DNA from: Acetobacter tropicalis
GTDB lineage: Bacteria > Pseudomonadota > Alphaproteobacteria > Acetobacterales > Acetobacteraceae
Reading direction: 5' to 3'
Length of the DNA stretch: 64,000 bases
Assembly (NCBI RefSeq): GCF_001580915.1
Contig: NZ_LHZQ01000222.1
Location: forward strand, 62,001 to 126,000
Of the stretch, positions 1 to 8,546 are shown piece after piece. The translations under genes and the position numbers were made by a program. The stretch's first letter is position 1. The number at the start of each line of letters is the position of its first letter. The notes beneath the pieces are model-generated. The model worked only from the letters and a program-made list of their open reading frames with translations, did no database searches and was not told the DNA's origin.

Positions 1-412
1 CCTGCCACTGCCCTTCAACTGGAAGAATGGAGAGACCGGACGGGAAGCGCGGGGTGATGGTAGTTTTTACAAACTCCTGCCATTCGTGCTGCGTAATATC
101 CGCCCCCTGAGGACGTTTTAGCCCAAACATCAGGGTAAGTGTCAGCGTGGGCTCAGCTTTCAGGGCAGAGCAGACAGTAGAGCGTGCTTGGCTCTCCTGC
201 TCAACGTTTTCGTGCGTGGCAGAAAAAACGTCTGGTGCGGTGTTGGGGGGATGAAAAGAATGTCCGCCAAGTTGCGTAGAGAGTGTGTGATGGGGATTAT
301 GCGGTGCAGGGTCATGCTGAGCGTTTTCCTCGGCACAGGCGCTCAACATGACTAACATGACGCTCCCTGCCAGAAGATGAGAAAGTAAATCTGATCTGAA
401 TCTGGCAGGCAC
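1..412 (-). CDS. DUF3574 lipoprotein, C-terminus cut by window edge
   Basis: I read this frame from the reverse strand. It opens with GTG at 412, only 10 bp after the cysteine synthase stop, so the two genes are probably co-transcribed. The first ~27 residues are a lipoprotein signal ending in VMLSAC, with the Cys as lipidation site. The end of the visible part has FGLKRP, then EWQEFV and ITPRFPSGL, and closes with VEGQW, which is the core pattern of the DUF3574 family. The function of that family is unknown to me. The gene continues beyond base 1, so length and C-terminus cannot be judged. The GTG start is inferred from the signal peptide. Confidence 0.75.
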   Translation of the reverse strand, partial: MPARFRSDLLSHLLAGSVMLVMLSACAEENAQHDPAPHNPHHTLSTQLGGHSFHPPNTAPDVFSATHENVEQESQARSTVCSALKAEPTLTLTLMFGLKRPQGADITQHEWQEFVKTTITPRFPSGLSILPVEGQWQ

Positions 413-422
413 AGTCTATCCT

Positions 423-1463
423 TTATCTATCAAGCCACGGTGCTACGGGCAGATCTTTGCCGCGCAGAAATTCCGGGTTGAACAGTTTAGACTGATAACG
501 CGCACCACCATCGCACAGGATGGTCACAATTGTGTGGCCCGGCCCCATTTTGCGTGCGGTACGAATGGCGGATGCCACGTTGATGCCGGATGATCCCCCA
601 ACAGAAAGTCCTTCATCAATGAGCAGGCTGTAGATAATTTCCAGCGCTTCAGGGTCAGGAATACGCTCGGCGTCATCAATAGGAGCCCCTTCCAGATTAC
701 CCGTAACACGAGATTGACCAATGCCTTCCGTAATGGAGGAACCGGTTACGGACAGATCATTGCTTTTAACCCAGCCATACAGGCCCGAACCTTCAGGGTC
801 AGCCAGCACAATACGGGGTGTTTTTACACCTGCCTTTTTAGCGGCTTCATGTAGCCCAATGGCCGTGCCAGCCAATGTGCCACCAGTTCCGCAGGCGCAG
901 GTAAAGGCATCAACCTTGCCGTCCAACTGATGCCAGATTTCCGGGGCGGTGGTCAGGCGATGCCCTTCACGGTTGGCAAGGTTGTCAAACTGGTTGGCCC
1001 ACACATATCCACCTTCTTCCGCCAGACGGCGGGAGACGTGCACATAATTGCCCGGATCTTTATAGGGTTTGGCCGGTACCAGTCGCAGGTCTGCGCCGAT
1101 CATGCGCAGAAAATCAATTTTTTCACGGCTCTGGGTTTCCGGCATAACAATAATGCAGCGGTATCCGCGTGCGTTGGCAACCAGTGTCAGCCCAATGCCT
1201 GTATTCCCCGCTGTGCCTTCTACCAAGGTGCCGCCGGGTTTCAGAATGCCCCGGCGTTCAGCATCTTCAATAATGGCAAGGGCAGCGCGGTCTTTCACGG
1301 ACCCACCAGGGTTCATGAATTCGGCCTTGCCGTAAATGTCGCATCCCGTAGCATCCGATGCCTTGCGCAGCCGGACCAGTGGCGTGCCACCAACGGCTGC
1401 GGGCATATCTGCGGAGGGTGATTCCCAGCCGGGAAGGGAGGCGGGAATTGCGCTTTCAGTCAT
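423..1463 (-). CDS. cysK: Cysteine synthase A-type, PLP-dependent
   Basis: Probable O-acetylserine sulfhydrylase, making cysteine from O-acetylserine and sulfide in the cytoplasm. The PLP-binding lysine is seen in NPGGSVKDRAA at about residue 57. The substrate-binding TAGNTG loop follows at about residue 84, and GGSSG near residue 290 matches the phosphate/active-site region of the family. The ~346-residue length is a little longer than the classic 310-330. I placed the start at the internal ATG at 1463 (MTESAIPAS). The frame is open to 1487, but the extra eight residues are not conserved in style. Cystathionine beta-synthase-like enzymes share this fold, so the sulfide-donor role is family-based. 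The DUF3574 lipoprotein follows 10 bp downstream. Confidence 0.9.
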   Translation of the reverse strand: MTESAIPASLPGWESPSADMPAAVGGTPLVRLRKASDATGCDIYGKAEFMNPGGSVKDRAALAIIEDAERRGILKPGGTLVEGTAGNTGIGLTLVANARGYRCIIVMPETQSREKIDFLRMIGADLRLVPAKPYKDPGNYVHVSRRLAEEGGYVWANQFDNLANREGHRLTTAPEIWHQLDGKVDAFTCACGTGGTLAGTAIGLHEAAKKAGVKTPRIVLADPEGSGLYGWVKSNDLSVTGSSITEGIGQSRVTGNLEGAPIDDAERIPDPEALEIIYSLLIDEGLSVGGSSGINVASAIRTARKMGPGHTIVTILCDGGARYQSKLFNPEFLRGKDLPVAPWLDR

Positions 1464-1582
1464 CCAGTTGCACCTTCTTTTTATCAACGGACTCAGGCTT
1501 CTTTCTCTCTCTAGCCCAAGGCTCTGCTTTTCCGTTCTTGAAAAAGTAGAACTGAGCAGACAGAGGCAGAGTCCACCATGTC

Positions 1583-2008
1583 ATGAAACAGGATACCACG
1601 ATGATTGAAGATGTCTCTCCCCAGTATGTGTGGGCAGAACTCGAAAAGAATGATCAGGCCGTACTGGTGGATGTGAGAACCATGGCGGAATGGCAACTGG
1701 TGGGGGTGCCTGATCTGGCATCACTAGGTCAAAGACTGGTGTTGGTCAGTTGGCAGGATCTGGATGGAACGCCAAATGTGCGCTTCGCGGAAGATTTGGA
1801 ACAGGTGGGCGTCAGAAAAGACGCGCCTGTCTATTTCATTTGCCGGTCAGGCGTGCGGAGCCTCTCTGCGGCGCAGGTTGCGCGGCAGGCGGGTTACCGG
1901 ACGGTCTATAATGTGGCGGATGGGTTTGAGGGACCATTAGATATCCATGGTCACCGTGGTTCTACTGCTGGTTGGAAAGCCTCAGCCCTGCCATGGCGGC
2001 AGAACTGA
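1583..2008 (+). CDS. Rhodanese-like domain protein
   Basis: A single rhodanese domain fills the 141 residues. It starts with the typical VLVDVRTMAEW segment near residue 30 and carries the active-site loop CRSGVRS at about residue 87, whose cysteine would hold the persulfide. The family transfers sulfane sulfur to thiol acceptors or acts as a carrier; the partner here is unknown. It is divergent from cysK with ~120 bp between them, so a link to sulfur metabolism is suggestive only. A second ATG at 1601 (MIEDVSPQY) is an equally reasonable start. No signal peptide is visible, so it is probably cytoplasmic. Confidence 0.85.
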   Translation: MKQDTTMIEDVSPQYVWAELEKNDQAVLVDVRTMAEWQLVGVPDLASLGQRLVLVSWQDLDGTPNVRFAEDLEQVGVRKDAPVYFICRSGVRSLSAAQVARQAGYRTVYNVADGFEGPLDIHGHRGSTAGWKASALPWRQN

Positions 2009-2022
2009 GGTTTTCAGTCCAG

Positions 2023-2043
2023 GCGCAGGGGCTGGCCCTGCGC
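2023..2043. terminator. Hairpin between convergent genes
   Basis: GCGCAGGG and CCCTGCGC form an 8-bp perfect stem with a 5-nt loop in the 41-bp gap between the rhodanese and the DUF2272 gene, which converge here. There is no long T tract on either side, so it would be a weak or bidirectional terminator. Confidence 0.5.
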
Positions 2044-2049
2044 TTCCGG

Positions 2050-2949
2050 TTACATGCCGGCGTCTGGTTCGGCTTCTGCGTCAAAGAGCACTTCCAGCAC
2101 GGCGCACCATGGGTAGCGCGTGTCATAGCTCTGGCCGGAAGGGGAGGAGATGCGGCCCTGTGTGTCTGTCGGCACGTGAGTCAGCGCAACGGCATCGTCA
2201 ATATTGCCGCCAATAATGCTCAGTTGCCTGCCAAAAGGCTGACCGTTCTGACCGGTTGCCACGACATACCCGCAATGGGCGGGAAAGCCGTAAGAGGTAG
2301 GGAGGCTGGAAAACCGGACCATGGTTTTGGCGCGTCCACGGGCAACGCAGATCAGGTCTCCCAGCTTGGGGGTGTAGCTGGCCGGATCATGCGCTCGCAG
2401 GATGGGAGACTGCCCGGAAGCTGCCGCATTGATATAGGTTGAATGATTCTGGGAGTAGGGAAAGCGGCTGTTGGCACCCGAAACCCGCATGACATAGGAA
2501 ATAAACGCGGCCGACCAAGCATAATTGCCATCCTGCACAAAGTTTGTGAGTTGGCCATTATTATCGTGCTTGCCTGTCCATGAGGCTTCTGATGTGCCCG
2601 GCTCCATGCCGATCCACCAATATTCACCCACCCGTTCCCACAGGCCGGGAGCACGTTCTGGTTTTACGGCGGCGGTCTGCGGTTCTGGGCGATCTTCCGG
2701 ATCATCGTCGTTTACCGGGCTGCCGAACAGACGCCATTCCCGCATGGCGATAGCCACGAGATCCTGCCGGTTGAAGGGTTCAAAATTACGGGTCGCGAAA
2801 TCTGGAACATGGCTGGCATAGCCATATGCACCGCCTGCCGCCCCATTTTGTCCACTGGCCGTTGGGGTGGCACCTGGCACCGAGGACTGGGTGGCGCAGG
2901 CTGCAAGGCATAAAGGGGCCAGCAGGGCAACAGAGAGCTTACGTGACAT
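2050..2949 (-). CDS. DUF2272 domain lipoprotein
   Basis: A 299-residue protein with an N-terminal lipoprotein signal (LLAPLCLAACA, Cys at ~18). The mature part has the hallmark WSAAFISYVMR near residue 145 followed by FPYSQNHSTYI, which I recognise as the DUF2272 family core. The conserved segment resembles the Cys/His papain-like CHAP layout only loosely and I do not assign catalysis. It is expected to be anchored in an envelope membrane, facing the periplasm. Neighbours are the convergent rhodanese and, upstream on the same strand, the Cys-tRNA deacylase, 156 bp away. Function is unknown. Confidence 0.8.
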   Translation of the reverse strand: MSRKLSVALLAPLCLAACATQSSVPGATPTASGQNGAAGGAYGYASHVPDFATRNFEPFNRQDLVAIAMREWRLFGSPVNDDDPEDRPEPQTAAVKPERAPGLWERVGEYWWIGMEPGTSEASWTGKHDNNGQLTNFVQDGNYAWSAAFISYVMRVSGANSRFPYSQNHSTYINAAASGQSPILRAHDPASYTPKLGDLICVARGRAKTMVRFSSLPTSYGFPAHCGYVVATGQNGQPFGRQLSIIGGNIDDAVALTHVPTDTQGRISSPSGQSYDTRYPWCAVLEVLFDAEAEPDAGM

Positions 2950-3105
2950 CTCGTCTCCATTCAGACACGTCGCCCCGGAGGGCCCGAAGCGTGCAGGAGC
3001 TCTCTTTATCAGCAGAGCCCGAATTTAATATCCATAAGCTGCTCTGCTGTCAGCGAAAAGAGGGGGCGTGTTTTTCCACTCTTTTCTCAGGCGCGGGCAA
3101 ATTGA

Positions 3106-3600
3106 TCAGGTGGCTTCAACAGTCAGGTCGGCAGTCTGGCCGTTTACGCTGGCAATGGCTTCCTTGGGGGAAAGCCCGACCACAATGCCCCGACCACCAC
3201 CGTTGATGTACATGACATCCTGCTTCAGGGCGGCGTTTTCAAACACAACGGGAACCTGTGTGCGTGCGCCAAATGGGCTGATACCGCCAACCTGAAAGCC
3301 GGTGAGGGCTTCGGCCTTTTCCGCGTTGAGCATGCGGGCATTCTTGCCCCCAAACAGGGCAGCAACCTTTTTGAGGTTCATTTTCTGATGAACGGGAATA
3401 ACCGCACAGACAATCTGCTTTTTATCGATTTCGACCATCAGGGTCTTGAAGACCTTTTCCTGATCAATTCCGATCCCTGCGGCTGCCTGTATGCCAATTT
3501 TACCAGGTTCGGAGACATACTCATAGTCATGCACAGTATAGGCAATACCGTGCGCCGTCAGAAAACGGGTTGAAGGTGTATCAATAGCTGTCTCTGACAT
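3106..3600 (-). CDS. ybaK: Cys-tRNA(Pro) deacylase, YbaK/EbsC family
   Basis: A trans-editing enzyme that hydrolyses cysteine mischarged on tRNA-Pro. The 164 residues are the usual YbaK size and hold one editing domain. Typical segments are FKTLMVEIDKK (~55), the KKVAALFGGKNARML stretch (~78, with the conserved lysine before the Ala pair) and the glycine-rich YINGGGRGIVVGL near residue 135. It is cytoplasmic with no signal sequence. The assignment to Cys-tRNA(Pro) rather than Ala-tRNA(Pro) editing (ProX/INS group) follows the N-terminal TPSTRFL segment and the central motif and is family-based. It appears to be transcribed alone, from the 433-bp gap upstream. Confidence 0.88.
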   Translation of the reverse strand: MSETAIDTPSTRFLTAHGIAYTVHDYEYVSEPGKIGIQAAAGIGIDQEKVFKTLMVEIDKKQIVCAVIPVHQKMNLKKVAALFGGKNARMLNAEKAEALTGFQVGGISPFGARTQVPVVFENAALKQDVMYINGGGRGIVVGLSPKEAIASVNGQTADLTVEAT

Positions 3601-4033
3601 AGCGCAGTCCTTTCAGAATGCTTCGACAGTACGGAACCGTAAAAAATCACGTTTTTCTTATCAGGCGGCGTATCTGGCCCGTCAAGAAAAGAGGTGCGCA
3701 TAGGCATATGCATGGCGTTTTACGGGGTGGTGGGGGCGCTGCTCTTGACGAAGTGTGGAGAGGAATAACAGCCCATAGGATACAAAAAACAGATGTAGAG
3801 AGCGTATGTTCTCAAAATGTTCTTATTTATTGGGCGGCTGGGTAGAGATGATCTGCCACCACGGCTGCGTGTGTCGCTTCCCAAATGAGAACAGACCTGA
3901 AAAGACGAGGACAGTTAAACCGTGTCAGATAGTGAGAGGCTCGAAAAAATAGTTGGTTGTTTCAATCTGATTTTGGGGAGGAGTCTGGTTTGCAGGCGGA
4001 GCGTTGTTCCGCCTGCAACAGAAGGAGAACGCG
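3601..4033. other. Intergenic stretch, no gene seen
   Basis: It lies upstream of ybaK and downstream of mtnA, both on the minus strand. The only structure I see is the hairpin at 3990-4018. Short open frames here have no credible ribosome-binding sites or recognisable products. Confidence 0.6.
3990..4018 (-). terminator. Hairpin downstream of mtnA
   Basis: An 11-bp perfect stem (TTGCAGGCGGA with TCCGCCTGCAA, 7-nt loop) starts 16 bp after the mtnA stop. On the minus strand no T run follows, so termination strength is uncertain. Confidence 0.5.
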
Positions 4034-5128
4034 TTATTGCTCGGGAAAAAGGCTGCGCAGGCCACTTTCTGTTGCCGGGCATAGGCCACGTTCCGTTATC
4101 AGGCCAGTTACAAGCCGTGCGGGTGTGACATCAAAAGCTGGGTTGGCGGCAGAACTCCCATCTGGTGTAATCTGCACTTTTGTCAGAATACCATTCTCCG
4201 TTCGGCCCGCAACATGGGTGATCTCGGACGTTGCGCGTTCTTCAATAGGAATTTCACGGATGCCATCTGCCACAGTCCAGTCAATGGTGGTGGAAGGCAG
4301 CGCGACCCAAAACGGTACTCCATTATCCTGCGCTGCCAGCGCTTTCAGGTAAGTTCCAATCTTGTTGGCCACATCTCCTGTGCGGGTTACGCGGTCCGTG
4401 CCGACAATAACCAGATCAACCTGCCCATGTTGCATCAGGTGGCCGCCAGCATTGTCTGCAATAACGGTGTGGGGCACGCCATGGCTACCCAGTTCCCATG
4501 CTGTCAGGGCAGCCCCCTGATTGCGTGGGCGTGTTTCATCAACCCATACATGCACGTTCAGGCCTTCATCATGTGCCATGTAAATGGGGGCAAGGGCGGT
4601 GCCCCAATCCACGGTTGCAATCCAGCCAGCGTTGCAGTGCGTCAAAAGGTTAATGCGCGCGCCAGGTGGGCGGCTTTTTGCAATATCCCTGATCAGGGAA
4701 AGACCATGGCGGCCAATAGCTTCGTTCTGTTCTGCATCTTCATCACAGATGCGGCCAGCTTCCGCGTAAGCGGCCTCTACGCGTTGTTCAGGCAAAAGCG
4801 GACGCAGGTGAGACAGCATACGCGCAATAGCCCAGCGCAGGTTTATGGCGGTAGGGCGTGTGGCCGCTAAAAGATTTGCCTGTTCCTCCATGGCGCGATC
4901 AGAACAGTTCTGCCTGAGCGCCAGAGCCAGCCCATAGGCAGCAACTGCACCTATAAGCGGTGCACCGCGCACCTGCATTGTGCGGATAGCATGTGCAACG
5001 TCTGCAGGCGTGGTGAGTTGCAGAATATCCAGAGAAAAAGGGAGGCGTGTCTGATCAAAAATGTGGATGGACCAGCCGTCTTTCTCATCCACCCATACAC
5101 TACGGTATGAAGTACCATCAATTTTCAT
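4034..5128 (-). CDS. mtnA: S-methyl-5-thioribose-1-phosphate isomerase
   Basis: Converts methylthioribose-1-phosphate to methylthioribulose-1-phosphate in methionine salvage. The N-terminal RTMQVRGAPLIGAVAAYG (about residues 50-67) is the family signature for phosphate binding. THCNAGWIAT (~165) carries the catalytic cysteine and IVGTDRVTRTGDVANKIGTY (~243) the catalytic aspartate. The ~364 residues are the normal length. I chose the ATG at 5128 (MKIDGTSYRS); an ATG three codons earlier is possible. No other methionine-salvage genes are in the window, so the rest of the pathway must be elsewhere. eIF2B-alpha-like relatives share the fold, but the active-site residues make the isomerase call strong. 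Confidence 0.93.
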   Translation of the reverse strand: MKIDGTSYRSVWVDEKDGWSIHIFDQTRLPFSLDILQLTTPADVAHAIRTMQVRGAPLIGAVAAYGLALALRQNCSDRAMEEQANLLAATRPTAINLRWAIARMLSHLRPLLPEQRVEAAYAEAGRICDEDAEQNEAIGRHGLSLIRDIAKSRPPGARINLLTHCNAGWIATVDWGTALAPIYMAHDEGLNVHVWVDETRPRNQGAALTAWELGSHGVPHTVIADNAGGHLMQHGQVDLVIVGTDRVTRTGDVANKIGTYLKALAAQDNGVPFWVALPSTTIDWTVADGIREIPIEERATSEITHVAGRTENGILTKVQITPDGSSAANPAFDVTPARLVTGLITERGLCPATESGLRSLFPEQ

Positions 5129-5433
5129 GTGTATCACCTGAGAGTTCGGAGCAAAACAAGACGGGATATAAGCGTCCTTTCCAATCTAGGCTACCATCTC
5201 TCAAGCGCAAGGAGGCGGGGGGAGATGAAGGGAAAGTAATGTCTGTTGTGACTATTCTTGAAAGCCGAAAGTATTTTTTGCATTTTTTGGCGTTTTTGTT
5301 ATGAAGGGCTGAAGTTCCAAGTGCAGAAGCATGTTTTTCAAGATGGTCCTGAAAGTGTCAGGATGAACAATCTTACGGAATATGCTTATATGTTCTTGTA
5401 TTTTTGAAATTTATAGAATTACAGGAGTTCTGA

Positions 5434-6114
5434 ATGAGTGAAGTGAAGAAGCGCCGCGCAGCCCCCCGCGCCAAGGTTGCCGCAACCCGTGCCACCCCTG
5501 TCACAACACGCCGCACGCGTGCGGCGGCTGTGAAAAAAGATGTGGTGGAGGAAGAAATTGCTCCAAAATCAGAAGCTCCGAAGACCCGTCGTAAGGCATT
5601 GAAGGTTCCTGCTACTCCTGCCAAGCCGGCACGGGCCGCTAAAGAAACAAAAGCTGTGACCGCCAAGAAAGCTGCCGTTGTGAGCGAAGAAAAGCCCAAG
5701 GCAACAAAGCGCGTTTCTCGCAAGGTGGCTGAGCCTGTAGAAGTGGCTCCCCGCAAGACCCGCCGTAAGGCTGCTGAGGTGGAAACAGTTGTAGCAACGC
5801 CTGCACCGCGTGGCCGTCGCCCCAAAGCTGCTGTGGTGGCGGAAGCTGCTCCGGTCAAAGCCACGCGCAAGGCTGCAAAGGTGGTTGCGGAAGCTCCTGT
5901 TAAGGCACGTGCAAAAAAAGCCGCTCCGGCTGAGAAAAAAGTGCGTTTGTCTGCTGTTGAAAAGCTGCGGATTGTGCAGGAAACACGCCGTCAGAAACGG
6001 TATGACCGTCTGGCTGCAGAGGCTGCTGAAACTGAAAAAGCAACCTCCAGCAAAGGCGCCCGTGGCCGTAAGGCAACCACAACGGCTCGCAAGCCGCGTG
6101 CACGCAAGGCATAA
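5434..6114 (+). CDS. Histone H1-like Lys/Ala/Arg-rich basic protein
   Basis: A 226-residue, strongly basic low-complexity protein. Repeated AAKKA/TRRKA-type tracts alternate with Val/Glu/Pro segments, resembling the C-terminal tail of histone H1 and bacterial H1-like proteins such as AlgP or HctB-like tails. It probably binds DNA or RNA in the cytoplasm through charge; this is inferred from composition only. The last ~75 residues are less repetitive (VEKLRIVQETRRQKRYDRLA) and look like a short helical domain. The start is well supported by ACAGGAG nine bases upstream. A strong terminator follows, so it is a single-gene unit, and no DNA-binding fold is recognisable. Confidence 0.85.
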   Translation: MSEVKKRRAAPRAKVAATRATPVTTRRTRAAAVKKDVVEEEIAPKSEAPKTRRKALKVPATPAKPARAAKETKAVTAKKAAVVSEEKPKATKRVSRKVAEPVEVAPRKTRRKAAEVETVVATPAPRGRRPKAAVVAEAAPVKATRKAAKVVAEAPVKARAKKAAPAEKKVRLSAVEKLRIVQETRRQKRYDRLAAEAAETEKATSSKGARGRKATTTARKPRARKA

Positions 6115-6152
6115 GCCTTTTTTCTGCCTTTAGACAGGTTCAGAAAAAGAAT

Positions 6153-6188
6153 AAGGCCGGGGAACAAGTATGTTCCCCGGCCTTTTTT
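6153..6188 (+). terminator. Strong rho-independent terminator
   Basis: A 14-bp perfect stem (AAGGCCGGGGAACA / TGTTCCCCGGCCTT) with an AGTA loop, followed by a T run. It ends the histone-like transcription unit. Confidence 0.92.
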
Positions 6189-6321
6189 GTGATCTCATGT
6201 GTGAAATCTGTATGGGTAGTGGCAGCATTCTGTGGATGGTGTCAGAAAGTTGCAAAGCCTGAGACGGTATTTAGTGGCACTGTGCCGCTGATTGTATCAG
6301 TTTTGAAAAATATAAAGAGAA

Positions 6322-6356
6322 CAAAAGAAAAACACCGCCCCATCAGGAGGGAGCGG
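6322..6356 (-). terminator. Terminator overlapping the asparaginase 3' end
   Basis: On the minus strand CCGCTCCC pairs with one bulge to GGGGCGG, and the tail reads TGTTTTTCTTTT. The left arm lies inside the last codons of the asparaginase gene. Confidence 0.55.
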
Positions 6357-7368
6357 ATGGATAATAGTCCTCAGCTAATGTGGCAGACGCTCTGAATTCT
6401 CCCACGCTTTGCCCGTTCCAGTTTTTCAGGTTCTGGCGCATGAAATGAGCCAGCTCCGGGTTATTTTCTGTCCCAAAACGGGCGATGAGTGCGGCAGCAG
6501 CCGCTTCAGCCGCGCGAACGCCGCCATCGCGGCATTTGATGGCAATGCCAAGACCTTTTTCAGGAAGCATGGCAATCATCACGCCTTCGGCCCCCATTTT
6601 GGTGAAAACACGCGGTGCAAGGGCTTGCATGACACGTGTGTCAAACTGGTTGGTTCCGGCAACCATAAAAGGATTGGCTGCCATGGCGGAGCGTAACCGG
6701 GTGGCAGCCTGTGCTCTTTCAGGTGTCAGGTTCTGGCCAGTTGCAAAGCGGGCGTAAGCTTTTGCCAGAGCATGAAGGGGCACAGCCCATGTGGGAATGG
6801 CGCAGCCATCGGTGCCCCGGTTATCATCCGTGTGGGGAACGCCTGTTACGTCTTCCAGTGTCCGGGCCACGGCTTGCATGACGGGATGCTCTGGCCGGGT
6901 GTAATGTTCCGGGTCGTGCCCCGTTGCGCAGGACAGGCAGACGAACCCGGCATGTTTGCCCGAACAGCAATTATGCAAGGCGGAGGCCTGTTCTCCACTG
7001 GCGGCCAGAGCGCGTGCCGCACGGGCATCCAGCGGCCAATGCGTGCCACATTCCAGAGAGGTTGCATCCCGCCCCGTGCGGGCCAGCATATCCGCTGCAA
7101 CGGCCACGTGGGCAGGTTCGCCTTGGTGGGAGGCACAGGCCAAGGCCAGAGCTTCTTGCCCCAAGTTATATTTGTCAGCAGCGCCCTCTGTCAGCAGTGG
7201 CAGGGCCTGCAATGCCTTGACGGTGGAACGGGGGTAAATGGGGGTTTCTACATCCCCGGCGGCAAAGACGGTTTTCCCGGTGGCGTCCACAACCACGGCA
7301 GCACCATAATGACGGGATTCCACCCGATTACCGCGGGTTGCTTCAGCCAAAAGTACATCGTGGGGCAT
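6343..7368 (-). CDS. L-asparaginase II family protein
   Basis: Member of the PF06089 asparaginase group (the rhizobial type II-like family, unrelated to E. coli AnsA/AnsB), predicted to hydrolyse asparagine to aspartate and ammonia. Family landmarks are RSTVKALQALPLL (~residue 43; Ser and Lys of the SxxK-like motif), CASHQGEPAH (~78), CSGKHAGF (~136) and DGCAIPTW (~185), the last two giving the conserved Ser-Lys and Cys/Asp residues. I placed the start at the ATG at 7368 (MPHDVLLAEATRG), 8 bp after the stop of the upstream unknown gene, which suggests co-transcription. No signal peptide. Substrate is inferred from family. Confidence 0.85.
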   Translation of the reverse strand: MPHDVLLAEATRGNRVESRHYGAAVVVDATGKTVFAAGDVETPIYPRSTVKALQALPLLTEGAADKYNLGQEALALACASHQGEPAHVAVAADMLARTGRDATSLECGTHWPLDARAARALAASGEQASALHNCCSGKHAGFVCLSCATGHDPEHYTRPEHPVMQAVARTLEDVTGVPHTDDNRGTDGCAIPTWAVPLHALAKAYARFATGQNLTPERAQAATRLRSAMAANPFMVAGTNQFDTRVMQALAPRVFTKMGAEGVMIAMLPEKGLGIAIKCRDGGVRAAEAAAAALIARFGTENNPELAHFMRQNLKNWNGQSVGEFRASATLAEDYYPSAPS

Positions 7369-7376
7369 TGCTGCGT

Positions 7377-7790
7377 TTACCTGTCCTGTTCTTGTGGGGC
7401 ACCGGTTAGCAGATAGCATTCTGCTGAAAATTCGGCGCTATGATCCGGGTCTGGTTCCAGCATGTCTGCCACCATGCTTCGGCGTAAGCGCAGAACACAG
7501 GGAGAGGCAGTTGCTGTTGCGGGGTCTTCTGCCAGTTTATCCCGCCACGCACAAACGCCATTGCGCTCTATCAGTAAAAGCGGCTCCGTTTTGGCCAGAT
7601 GCACACCACTGGAGAGAAGATGCTGAACGTTTTCTTTGTTGCTGACCAGATAAAGCCAGCTATCGGGCGTGATTTGGGGCGTGAAATGTTGGGGTGGGCT
7701 ATAGGAGAGCCGCAATTCTTCCGCAGTAAAATGCGTGCGGGGTGATGTGGGGAGGGGCGGAAAAGGGTAAAAAAACAGGTCCGTTTGATG
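7377..7790 (-). CDS. Unknown protein between zur and asparaginase
   Basis: A 137-residue protein starting at ATG 7790 (MHQTDLFFYPFPP). The frame stays open upstream to 7973, but that extension is Pro/Lys/Glu-rich and looks non-coding. The middle reads SWLYLVSNKENVQHLLSSGV followed by PLLLIERNGVCAW. This faintly recalls the opening of ADP-ribosyl/phosphotransferase (ART-like) folds, where a Tyr/His-x-x-x-Asn-helix-Gly pattern is common, and AECYLL near the end fits the same scheme. The usual catalytic residues are not evident, so this is only a resemblance. It ends 8 bp before the asparaginase start, and coupling is likely. Function unknown. Confidence 0.7.
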   Translation of the reverse strand, partial: HQTDLFFYPFPPLPTSPRTHFTAEELRLSYSPPQHFTPQITPDSWLYLVSNKENVQHLLSSGVHLAKTEPLLLIERNGVCAWRDKLAEDPATATASPCVLRLRRSMVADMLEPDPDHSAEFSAECYLLTGAPQEQDR

Positions 7791-7982
7791 CATGCTGCCC
7801 GATTGGACTGCCTCTATCGCAGCGGCTGGTGGTTTTTCCAAATTCTTTTCGGGGCACAGTTTTTCTGGCGAAAGAGGCCTGCGTTTCTTTTCAGGCAGGG
7901 CAACAGGCAACCGGAACTGGTTCTGGAGGGGAAGGGTGCTTGGCTTTGCACCGCGCCGGGTGTGTTTTGGCAAGTAACGCCG

Positions 7983-8546
7983 TTACAAATGGTGATGTGC
8001 AGGCGTTTTGCGTTGTGAGGCGCACTGAGCGCAAAGCCCTTCAATTTCTATGGATGTGCTTTGAATGACAAAACCTTGCTCCCGGCAGGTTGCCCGCACG
8101 GCCTCCAGAATGCTGGGGTTAGTGATTTCAATCACACTTTTACAGGATCGGCAGATAAGAAACTGGGCCGTGTGCAGGCAGATGCTGTCGTGATCGTGGT
8201 CATGATCGCACCCGGCTGCGTGGTCATCATGCAGAAGGTGGGTGCAGGGTACAAACGCAGACAGCCGCTCAATGCGGTGAATAAGTCCGTGTTCCAGCAG
8301 AAAATCCAACGCACGGTAGACTGTAGGCGGTGCGGGGCGGCGGTCGGGGCTTTTCATCTGTTCCAGCAGATCATAGGCCCCTACTGGCGCATTGACACTC
8401 AGGATCAGCCCCAGAATTTCGCGGCGCTGTTGTGTTAGTCGCGCGCCCTGATGTGTGCAAAGGGCTTCTGCCCTGTCCAGCAGAGCCTGCGTGGCGGGAG
8501 AAAGCGTTTCAGGAAAGATGAGTGCAGGCTGAGTGGCAGATTTCAT
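7983..8546 (-). CDS. zur: Fur-family zinc uptake regulator
   Basis: A 187-residue Fur-type repressor. The N-terminal winged helix spans about residues 20-100 (RLTQQRREILGLIL, then PPTVYRALDFLLEHGLIHRI). The C-terminal metal/dimer domain has LICRSCKSVIEI (CxxC) and a second pair CAQC near 175. A His/Asp-rich insert (CDHDHDHDS) at ~120 would bind zinc. Zinc rather than iron is inferred because znuA-znuC-znuB is encoded divergently 328 bp away, with a candidate operator between them. It would repress zinc import when zinc is plentiful. The ATG at 8546 is the natural start. Confidence 0.9.
   Translation of the reverse strand: MKSATQPALIFPETLSPATQALLDRAEALCTHQGARLTQQRREILGLILSVNAPVGAYDLLEQMKSPDRRPAPPTVYRALDFLLEHGLIHRIERLSAFVPCTHLLHDDHAAGCDHDHDHDSICLHTAQFLICRSCKSVIEITNPSILEAVRATCREQGFVIQSTSIEIEGLCAQCASQRKTPAHHHL

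Noticed and set aside
4214-4870. Long plus-strand open frame opposite mtnA
   Set aside because: It is antisense to a clearly identified gene, has no family resemblance and no ribosome-binding site.
6772-7416. Plus-strand frame of over 200 codons opposite asparaginase
   Set aside because: Lies fully within the antisense of a confidently identified enzyme and is not protein-like.
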